A stretch of 64,000 nucleotides of DNA from Ferdinandcohnia salidurans (GTDB lineage Bacteria; Bacillota; Bacilli; Bacillales; Bacillaceae_L): contig NZ_JBHUEK010000031.1 in the NCBI RefSeq assembly GCF_042680725.1, forward strand, positions 225,663 to 289,662, written 5' to 3'. Below are positions 51,072 through 57,024 of the stretch, piece after piece. The notes beneath the pieces were generated by a model. It worked only from the letters and a program-made list of their open reading frames with translations, had not been told where the DNA came from and did no database searches. The position numbers were made by a program, and so were the translations under genes. Position 1 is the stretch's first letter; every line of letters starts with the position of its first letter.

Positions 51072-52202
51072 TTGAGACGCACAAGGTTAAGGAAGTTTGG
51101 TAAGCGGGGAAGAAAACTTGCTCTGTTAGCTCAGATTGCTGCGATATGGTATTTGTCCTTTGCAATGGTTTCATACCTTACTACAGATACAGGGGCTTAT
51201 TTTAATGATGTTGAGGTTATAAAAGGTTCCCTTCATGTTAATTGGGAAATCGAGGATGAACCAGAATACCCTCCAGATGATGAAAACTGGGGCAATAGCT
51301 CATTAAAGGAAGTAAGTCAGGGTGGAAGTTGTGCTCAAGGAATTTGGGGTAGTTTTACTAACACAGGTAGTGATGTTAATCATGAACTTACGAAATATGA
51401 GGTTTATTGGAGCGAAGCAGACGGTAATGTAAAGAATGGAAAAGTTGTAGAATCAGGAGTCTTTCCAATACCAGATAACGGAGAAGAATATACAATACAG
51501 TACCAACCAAAAAATAATGGATATTATAAATTCAAGGCATATCATGAAACTGGTCATGCAAATGGAAATGGAAACGGTACAGGTCCTTGGAGCGGGACAA
51601 TACAAGTTACAGATTGTGAAAACGCCGGAGAAGATAATAAGAATGTAACTGAACCACCAAAAGACGAGGTATCACCTGCAAAGATAACTAATCTCGCTGG
51701 AATACCTACTACTAACTCAATTACTCTATCATGGAATCATACGACTGATTCTGATTTTAAACAGGTAAACATCTATCGTGATGGAAAGTTACTTACAAGT
51801 ATTATTAATAGTTCGACCTATGAAGATAAGAATTTAGAGTCAAATAAGATGTATTCTTACAAAATCACTACATTAGATGTTGCTGAAAATGAATCGTTAG
51901 GTGCAACTATCCAAGTTACTACAATTGTAGACGATAATGAACCGCCTAATGAAATTTCAAGTCTACATGGTACTAGAAGTGGAAGTAGCTCTAACTTGAG
52001 TTTATCTTGGAAAAACCCAACTGAGGATTTTAGTTTCGTAAGAATTTATATAATAGGTCAAGATATGCCAATTAAAGATAATTTCGCAGGAGAGAAAATT
52101 AATAATTTAGATGTAAAAACCAAGGATCAAATTACCTTAAGAATAACAACTGTTGATAAATCTGGTAATGAGTCTGAGGGAGTTACAATTGGACCGTTGT
52201 AA
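51072..52202 (+). CDS. tapA: TasA fibre assembly/anchoring protein TapA with FN3 domains
   Basis: 376 residues from TTG 51072. A signal peptide (LLAQIAAIWYLSFAMVSYL, cleavage region TDTGAYFNDVE, SipW type) is followed by a TapA domain (GIWGSFTNTG; YKFKAYHETGHANGNGNG; TIQVTDCE) with two cysteines (SCAQG, DCEN), and then two fibronectin type III-like domains (KITNLAGIPTTNSITLSWNH; EISSLHGTRSGSSSNLSLSW) absent from B. subtilis TapA. TapA seeds and anchors TasA fibres. AGGAGG sits 8 nt before TTG 51072; an upstream ATG 50985 (SD AAAAGGAAG) would add 29 residues and an unusually long n-region, but cannot be excluded. Confidence 0.87.
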   Translation: MRRTRLRKFGKRGRKLALLAQIAAIWYLSFAMVSYLTTDTGAYFNDVEVIKGSLHVNWEIEDEPEYPPDDENWGNSSLKEVSQGGSCAQGIWGSFTNTGSDVNHELTKYEVYWSEADGNVKNGKVVESGVFPIPDNGEEYTIQYQPKNNGYYKFKAYHETGHANGNGNGTGPWSGTIQVTDCENAGEDNKNVTEPPKDEVSPAKITNLAGIPTTNSITLSWNHTTDSDFKQVNIYRDGKLLTSIINSSTYEDKNLESNKMYSYKITTLDVAENESLGATIQVTTIVDDNEPPNEISSLHGTRSGSSSNLSLSWKNPTEDFSFVRIYIIGQDMPIKDNFAGEKINNLDVKTKDQITLRITTVDKSGNESEGVTIGPL

Positions 52203-52229
52203 TTAATTAAATAAATTGGTGGTGTAGAA

Positions 52230-52805
52230 ATGTCAACAAAAAAAATTATGAAAATAATCAGTAACTCAATCTCAGTAATTTTGTTCCTATTACTGATAGT
52301 GATGGTATTTGTAGTTATCTCCTCCAAAGCATCTGGAGGAGAGCCACAAATCCTTGGTTATCAATTAAAAACTGTTTTATCAGGATCCATGGAGCCTACA
52401 TTTAAAACTGGATCAATAATCGCAATTAAACGAGTCGATGAACCTAGTTCATTAAAGAAGGATGATGTAATAACCTTCCTTCAATCTGATGGAAATGTTG
52501 TTACCCACAGAATAACTGAAGTAATTCAACAAGGTGATCAAACCCTTTATCAAACGAAAGGTGATAATAATGAAGATATGGATGTGAACCCTATTCTTTC
52601 TCAAAATGTTATTGGAAAGTACACAGGATTTACAATTCCGCTCATGGGTTATCTAGTAGACTTCGCAAAATCTAGCAAAGGTATGGCTGCTTTGCTTATC
52701 ACCCCAGGCGTTTTACTATTACTCTACTCAGGTATCACAATCTTTAGAGCATTAAAAGAACTAGATCAGCCTAGTAGAAATCAAGATTCTGAAAAAACTG
52801 CTTAA
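52230..52805 (+). CDS. sipW: ER-type signal peptidase SipW
   Basis: 191 residues, two transmembrane helices. Catalytic Ser in VLSGSMEPTF and, in place of the usual Lys, His in VVTHRITEV, the mark of ER-type signal peptidase I. SipW processes TapA and TasA, so it may also process the anchored TasA-like protein downstream. GGTGGTG precedes ATG 52230; 27 bp after tapA. Confidence 0.93.
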   Translation: MSTKKIMKIISNSISVILFLLLIVMVFVVISSKASGGEPQILGYQLKTVLSGSMEPTFKTGSIIAIKRVDEPSSLKKDDVITFLQSDGNVVTHRITEVIQQGDQTLYQTKGDNNEDMDVNPILSQNVIGKYTGFTIPLMGYLVDFAKSSKGMAALLITPGVLLLLYSGITIFRALKELDQPSRNQDSEKTA

Positions 52806-52888
52806 AATTGGTTGTATTCCTTAATAAGGATTCAATATAAAAACTACATACCTCAAAAACGAGGGGATAAAACAAGGAGGAAGAAAAA

Positions 52889-53737
52889 ATGAGTATTAAA
52901 AAGAAAATTGGTTTGGGTGTCGCTTCAGCAGCACTAGGTCTATCATTAGTTGGAGGAGGAACTTGGGCAGCATTCAACGATGTCGATACAATTAAAAACC
53001 ATTTTGCGGCAGGAACTTTAGATTTAGATATTCAAGATATTGATAGTAATCCTATTAACTTTGACCTTACGAATATGAAACCAGGCGATAGCGTAGAGAG
53101 AAAGTTTAGATTAGGAAATAAGGGTTCATTGGCAATTAAAGAAGTGTTACTAAGTGCTACAGCTAGTGGTTTTACATCTGGTGTTGGAACAAACAAAAGT
53201 CGAGACGCGTTTCTTGACCAATTCGAAATTGAATTATTTAAAGTTCAAAGAGATAATGGGAACATGGTCTCAGTATGGACTTCAAATGGACCTCTTACTT
53301 TAAAAGAATTTGTTAATCAAGATTTCGGTTTAGGTCAGATTGTAGATAATTATGAGCCTACTGATAAATCCAAGCGAATTAATTTGGTTCCGTTAGTAGA
53401 CCCGCTTGGTGGAACTACATTTGCTACAAGAGGTCTACCTGTAGATCCACAAGATACTGATGATGTTTATATTAAAATCACATTTGTTAAAGATAATCAA
53501 AGAGTGGGTGGCGACTATTCTGAATTTGTACAAAATAAATTCATGGGTAATTCTGTAAGTGTACAATTTAATCTAGAAGCAACTCAATGGGCAGGAGTAG
53601 AGGTAGAAGCTGACGATGCTAATGGTGCAGTAAATAACGGTGTTCAAGGTTCTGCTGATGATACAAAAAATCCAACTACACAACCAAACGATAGAACAAC
53701 TGGTACTCCTACAATTACAGATCCTGTGAACGACTAA
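52889..53737 (+). CDS. tasA: Major biofilm matrix fibre protein TasA
   Basis: 282 residues. SipW-type signal (LGLSLVGGGTWAAFNDVDTI), then the TasA/camelysin jelly-roll domain (NFDLTNMKPGDSVERKFRLG; YIKITFVKDNQRVGGDYSEF; VQFNLEATQWAG). TasA forms the protein fibres of Bacillus biofilms. The C-terminus has about 40 extra residues rich in Asn, Thr, Asp and Pro (DDTKNPTTQPNDRTTGTPT) compared with the 261-residue B. subtilis protein. AAGGAGG lies before ATG 52889. A stem-loop follows. Confidence 0.94.
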   Translation: MSIKKKIGLGVASAALGLSLVGGGTWAAFNDVDTIKNHFAAGTLDLDIQDIDSNPINFDLTNMKPGDSVERKFRLGNKGSLAIKEVLLSATASGFTSGVGTNKSRDAFLDQFEIELFKVQRDNGNMVSVWTSNGPLTLKEFVNQDFGLGQIVDNYEPTDKSKRINLVPLVDPLGGTTFATRGLPVDPQDTDDVYIKITFVKDNQRVGGDYSEFVQNKFMGNSVSVQFNLEATQWAGVEVEADDANGAVNNGVQGSADDTKNPTTQPNDRTTGTPTITDPVND

Positions 53738-53763
53738 TTATTAAAAAAAACTAAATATTTATG

Positions 53764-53791
53764 AAAAGGTGGGTTTCCCACCTTTTCTGAA
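53764..53791 (+). terminator. Stem-loop after tasA
   Basis: AAAAGGTGGG / CCCACCTTTT with a 3-nt loop. Only a short T tract, so read-through into the LPXTG gene is possible. Confidence 0.75.
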
Positions 53792-53836
53792 TTATTTAAT
53801 TTCGCAATTGATACATATATCTAAGGAGTTACTAAT

Positions 53837-54433
53837 ATGCGGAAAATTTTATTAATACTTTTTTTATTATTGTTAAATCCAATAATTGTTTTGGCCGAGG
53901 ATAGTATTAAACATCAGGCAATTGATTTATCTACAAATCCAGGAAAAGTACTTTTTGATCTAAGTAATATGAAACCTGGTGACTCAATTTCAAGAAATCT
54001 ATTAATTTCTAATAATGGAAAACAAGACTTTAAGTATATATTATCAAATAAATTTACTTCAGGAGATAGAGTATTCTATAATCAATTGGATTTGATCATT
54101 GAAAACGATAATGAAATGCTCTATCATGGTAAGCTTCAAAAATTCGAGGAATTGGCACCGAGATTTCTTGGGAGTAAACAATCTGAAGCACTAAAGTTGT
54201 TTGTACAAATTCCTATTGAATTAGGAAATGAATTTCAAAATTTAAGTTCTGATTTTCAATTAAAGATTTACGTTGAAGGAACAATGGGTGGAGTTATCCC
54301 AGTTGACAACAAACTCCCAACAACAGGATCAGAAATGTTTAACCTTTTAGTAACTGGTGCGGCTTTATTTTTAGCTGGTTTTATCATATTTACTTATTTG
54401 AAAAGAAAAAAACTAGATACAAAACGTCCTTAA
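53837..54433 (+). CDS. LPXTG-anchored TasA-like surface protein
   Basis: 198 residues: signal peptide (MRKILLILFLLLLNPIIVLA), a shortened TasA-like domain (LFDLSNMKPGDSISRNLLIS versus FDLTNMKPGDSVERKFRLG in TasA; FQLKIYVEGTMGG), then a sortase signal LPTTG followed by a hydrophobic helix and KRKKLDTKR. Sortase would link it to peptidoglycan, so it could tie TasA fibres to the wall. I know of no such gene in the B. subtilis tasA operon. AAGGAG lies before ATG 53837; 99 bp after tasA. The sortase is not in this window. Confidence 0.85.
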   Translation: MRKILLILFLLLLNPIIVLAEDSIKHQAIDLSTNPGKVLFDLSNMKPGDSISRNLLISNNGKQDFKYILSNKFTSGDRVFYNQLDLIIENDNEMLYHGKLQKFEELAPRFLGSKQSEALKLFVQIPIELGNEFQNLSSDFQLKIYVEGTMGGVIPVDNKLPTTGSEMFNLLVTGAALFLAGFIIFTYLKRKKLDTKRP

Positions 54434-54436
54434 AAT

Positions 54437-54475
54437 GACCTTGATTGGATAAAAAGATGAAAATCAAGGTCTATT
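54437..54475 (+). terminator. Terminator after the LPXTG gene
   Basis: GACCTTGATT / AATCAAGGTC with a 15-nt loop, then TATTTTG. Confidence 0.7.
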
Positions 54476-54488
54476 TTGTATATTGTTT

Positions 54489-54504
54489 GTTCACTATTAA
54501 GAAC
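54489..54504. promoter_or_regulatory. Candidate SinR operator GTTC-N8-GAAC (before the DUF5658 gene)
   Basis: TTGTTC-ACTATTAA-GAACAA, palindromic over six bases on each side (54487-54506), 39 bp before ATG 54545. Confidence 0.55.
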
Positions 54505-54544
54505 AACGGTTTCATTTCATAAAAACAATCAAGCGAGGTTCACT

Positions 54545-54841
54545 ATGAAACACCTATTCATTTTTCTAGCAACCCTAAATCTTTTAGATGCATTTATCAC
54601 TCATTTCGGAATCCTAGGTGGCCATATATCGGAAGCCAACCCGTTAATGTACACCGTATACGAAATCCATCCGGTCTTATTTTTACTTATAAAAGCAATG
54701 CTTTCTTTATGTTTAATTTCACTTTATTTTATCATTCGCATTCCTGTGAATAAGTTTATTCGCTCTTTATCCTATGTAGCCACTGCTTTATACGCATATG
54801 TTTTTTTCCTTCATGGCTATTGGATTTCACAAGTTTTCTAA
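54545..54841 (+). CDS. DUF5658 membrane protein
   Basis: 98 residues, three helices (FIFLATLNLLDAFITHFGIL; LFLLIKAMLSLCLISLYFII; YVATALYAYVFFLHGYWI) with the conserved EANPLM turn, matching DUF5658. GCGAGG lies before ATG 54545; an in-frame ATG at 54476 lacks an SD. Its position between tasA and sinR is not found in B. subtilis, and a SinR-like palindrome precedes it. Function unknown. Confidence 0.8.
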   Translation: MKHLFIFLATLNLLDAFITHFGILGGHISEANPLMYTVYEIHPVLFLLIKAMLSLCLISLYFIIRIPVNKFIRSLSYVATALYAYVFFLHGYWISQVF

Positions 54842-54855
54842 ATGGAGGAGTCCCT

Positions 54856-55065
54856 ATGTATACAAAAACCTGTCCAAGATGTTATCGGCCGTCCTTTAGC
54901 AGCAGTAAGCAAGGTGAATGGAACTGCCCAGTTTGTAACCACAATCTCACAACATTTCGTGCCCGCGATGCTGGTGAAGCATATCCTTCATCATTACAGA
55001 AAAAATACTCAACTCCCCAACAACCTGAATCCCACAGTATTTCCACTTTCGATACATACATATAA
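54856..55065 (+). CDS. Small zinc-ribbon protein
   Basis: 69 residues with two cysteine pairs spaced as a zinc ribbon: KTCPRCYRPSFSSS and EWNCPVCNHN. The tail is hydrophilic and Ser/Thr-rich. GGAGGAG lies before ATG 54856. 14 bp after the DUF5658 gene, so co-transcribed. Function unknown. Confidence 0.7.
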   Translation: MYTKTCPRCYRPSFSSSKQGEWNCPVCNHNLTTFRARDAGEAYPSSLQKKYSTPQQPESHSISTFDTYI

Positions 55066-55069
55066 AAAT

Positions 55070-55109
55070 AAAAAATGCTTAGGCAACCAATGTGCCGAAG
55101 CATTTTTTA
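55070..55109. terminator. Bidirectional terminator zinc-ribbon gene / sinR
   Basis: AAAAAATGCTT / GAAGCATTTTTT stem with an internal loop; A and T runs on both sides. Confidence 0.85.
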
Positions 55110-55433
55110 TTTATTATCCATTTTCCACTTATTAAATTCTAAGAATGATCGAAATTCCTCTTTGGAAACTCCTGATTTCATTGCCTCGCGTACAAGTCTA
55201 GTCCATTCTGAATCAAGTTCTACACTTTCAGGTTCTGATTGTTCATGGAGTAATTCATTGACTGTTACTCCTAATACTGTAGATATTTTTTCAAGAAATT
55301 GGATAGAAGGGTTTGATTGGAGATTCCGTTCGATAGAGCTCAAGTATGATTTGGCAACTCCAGCGCGATCTGCTAGTTCAGATAGAGATAATTGTTTTTG
55401 CAAACGAAATGTTTTAATACGTTGGCCAATCAT
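55107..55433 (-). CDS. sinR: Biofilm master repressor SinR (canonical copy)
   Basis: 108 residues, very close to B. subtilis SinR: MIGQRIKTFRLQKQLSLSEL, AGVAKSYLSSIERNLQSNPS, IQFLEKISTVLGVTVNELLH and the C-terminal Sin domain LDSEWTRLVREAMKSGVSKE then EFRSFLEFNKWK. Represses matrix operons when free of SinI. GGAAGGTGAG lies before ATG 55433. An internal promoter lies in the sinI-sinR gap. Convergent with the tasA-side genes, as in B. subtilis. Confidence 0.95.
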   Translation of the reverse strand: MIGQRIKTFRLQKQLSLSELADRAGVAKSYLSSIERNLQSNPSIQFLEKISTVLGVTVNELLHEQSEPESVELDSEWTRLVREAMKSGVSKEEFRSFLEFNKWKMDNK

Positions 55434-55459
55434 TCTTTCTCACCTTCCTTCATATACCT

Positions 55460-55465
55460 ATTATA
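55460..55465 (-). promoter_or_regulatory. Extended -10 promoter of sinR
   Basis: On the minus strand TGCTATAAT: TG one base before a perfect TATAAT, about 27 bp from the sinR start. Would give SinR independent of sinI transcription. Confidence 0.6.
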
Positions 55466-55483
55466 GCATATAACGAAGAAAAT

Positions 55484-55499
55484 GTTTTATAATAAGAAC
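55484..55499. promoter_or_regulatory. SinR-like palindrome upstream of sinR
   Basis: GTTT-TATAATAA-GAAC (one arm base off the GTTC-N8-GAAC form), 19 bp upstream of the sinR -10. Possible autoregulatory site. Confidence 0.45.
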
Positions 55500-55604
55500 A
55501 CAAAAAACTGAAAAATAAAAGAACCCGTTTGTACCGAGTCCCTCGCATCCTTATGTATCCGATCCGTAGCTTCAATAAGGTATTATTTGTATAGATAAGG
55601 TCCG

Positions 55605-55733
55605 TTATGCTGATTTACTTTGGAGGAAAGCTTGAATATCCTGGACGCTCATTCCCATCTCCACTGCTTCTAAAATAAGGTCGATCCAATCTTGATCCAA
55701 TTGTTCATCTTTGTTTTGAACTTCATTTAACAT
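55605..55733 (-). CDS. sinI: SinI antirepressor (canonical position)
   Basis: 42 residues, too short for standard gene calls. MLNEVQNKDEQLDQDWIDLI then LEAVEMGMSVQDIQAFLQSK: the SinI pattern LDQ(D/E)W..L..EA with a second amphipathic helix. It sequesters SinR to open matrix expression. GGGAGG lies 7 nt before ATG 55733. Order sinI then sinR as in B. subtilis, but with a c-di-GMP riboswitch in the sinI leader. Confidence 0.9.
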   Translation of the reverse strand: MLNEVQNKDEQLDQDWIDLILEAVEMGMSVQDIQAFLQSKSA

Positions 55734-55761
55734 TTCGTTTCCTCCCAAAATACAAGTAGTA

Positions 55762-55852
55762 TTCCAGGCAGTCCAGCCGTCATAATTGTTACGTCCAATC
55801 TTAGACCTGTGACTTTGCGTCCCTATTTTTCAATAGGTTTGCCTTTGTCTGT
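55762..55852 (-). promoter_or_regulatory. Cyclic-di-GMP-I (GEMM) riboswitch upstream of sinI
   Basis: Read on the minus strand: AAAGGCAAACC, stem CCTATT / AATAGG capped by the GAAA tetraloop, GGGACGCAAAGTCACAGGTC, TAAG, then ATGACGGCTGGACTGCC. These match the GEMM-I consensus blocks GCAAACC, GGGACGCAAAG-CAC-GG-CTAA and the GCCGGGTTGCC-like 3' strand; closing helix GGCA / TGCC. The 3' end of the aptamer is only ~16 nt from the sinI SD, with a short AATAC/GTATT hairpin between and no U run. That points to translational control. Confidence 0.9.
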
Positions 55853-56157
55853 TCGAACCTAAGCCGTCTACCTAAAACGATAGTCCCTTATGTATAGAAC
55901 CTTTGTATTACATTTAGAAGTATAAAACATGAAATTCAAACTTTCTGTAAAAATCTGTCGATGTCAAAATATTTACAAAAGATAAACAATAGTTCGTCCG
56001 TCCAATCGAATTTTGGCTGTTTCTTACTATTTGTGTAGAATGAACTCGAAGGATAGGGATTTAGACCTATGAAATGTAAACTTGATGAAGCGAATGGTTA
56101 ATACATAGTAGTTTTCTAATGTATTTTTTGTAAAATCACCATAAAAATGTAAGGTAT

Positions 56158-56165
56158 TTGTCGAA
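56158..56165 (+). promoter_or_regulatory. Candidate Spo0A box
   Basis: TTGTCGAA matches the 0A-box core. A second near match, TGTCGAT, lies at 55956-55962. B. subtilis sinI is Spo0A-activated, so this fits, but the site is ~425 bp from the sinI start. Confidence 0.45.
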
Positions 56166-56190
56166 CGATTTCTTTTAAAATACCCTCACA

Positions 56191-56223
56191 AAAAGATAAC
56201 CTACCCTCGGAAGTGAGGATAGG
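56191..56223 (-). terminator. Terminator after yqhG (minus strand)
   Basis: CCTATCCTC / GAGGGTAGG stem (one mismatch) followed on the minus strand by TTATCTTTTT. The gap between it and the riboswitch (55853-56190) holds the sinI promoter region, with Spo0A-like boxes and nothing else I recognise. Confidence 0.75.
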
Positions 56224-56229
56224 CCAATT

Positions 56230-57024
56230 TTACATCGTGTTTTGACAAAGATAAAACAAACCGCCATTGATAATTTCGACAAGAACTTTCGGTTCGTATT
56301 GATCTTTGAGTGCTTCTTTTTCAATCCCATAGCTTTCTGGCTTTTCGTCAATTCCCTCATAAAAGGAATCTAACAAAGCTAAATCTTCGTCCCATCGTTG
56401 TCTTGCTTCGTCTGCCCAAGAGTGATCCTGTGTTTCAACATATCCCCGCACATATTGCTGGAGACGGTTAATGCCACTTTGTGGCTTAACAAGAGGTGAC
56501 ATTGTATAGGTGTGATCAGGTATTTTCGGAGTAAGCGGCAACTTTTCAACTTTTTCTTGGAAATCTTCAACAATGATTCCATTTATAAGCTGTAAACCGA
56601 GTGACATCAACACATCACGCTTGCGGTCACTTTTATATGATATTTTTACATTCAACCCAATCCACGGATAAAGAGGGGTGTTCCCTTGTGCACCGGGTGG
56701 TGATTGTTGATACAAGCGTATATAGCTTGCAAGCTTTTTTGTTGATTCAAAAATTTGATGTAAACGGGGGGCGCCAAAATGAATAAAGTCGCCCTTCACA
56801 TTGTCAGGTGTTTGTTCCCGATCCGTAATTAACGTCAGCTTCATTGGATTCGGTTCACCGCCAGTTTTTTCAACATATGTCCAATAAAAAGGCCGGTTCA
56901 TTAGTTGCTTATCTAAATCAACCGTTAATTGTACGGTCATATACCCGAGATGACTTTCAAGAATTTCACAATGGTTTGAAACAAAATAATTCTCTAGAAA
57001 GTTAACTATTTCCTGTTGCTGCAT
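56230..57024 (-). CDS. yqhG: YqhG family protein
   Basis: 264 residues: MQQQEIVNFLENYFVSNHCE onward, with NRPFYWTYVEKTGGEPNPMK, DFIHFGAPRLHQIF and LYPWIGLNVKISY. Matches YqhG of B. subtilis, always next to the helicase YqhH. Function unknown; a partner of the helicase is plausible. Start ATG 57024 lies 3 nt after GGTGGTGAGC and overlaps yqhH by 23 bp. Confidence 0.88.
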   Translation of the reverse strand: MQQQEIVNFLENYFVSNHCEILESHLGYMTVQLTVDLDKQLMNRPFYWTYVEKTGGEPNPMKLTLITDREQTPDNVKGDFIHFGAPRLHQIFESTKKLASYIRLYQQSPPGAQGNTPLYPWIGLNVKISYKSDRKRDVLMSLGLQLINGIIVEDFQEKVEKLPLTPKIPDHTYTMSPLVKPQSGINRLQQYVRGYVETQDHSWADEARQRWDEDLALLDSFYEGIDEKPESYGIEKEALKDQYEPKVLVEIINGGLFYLCQNTM

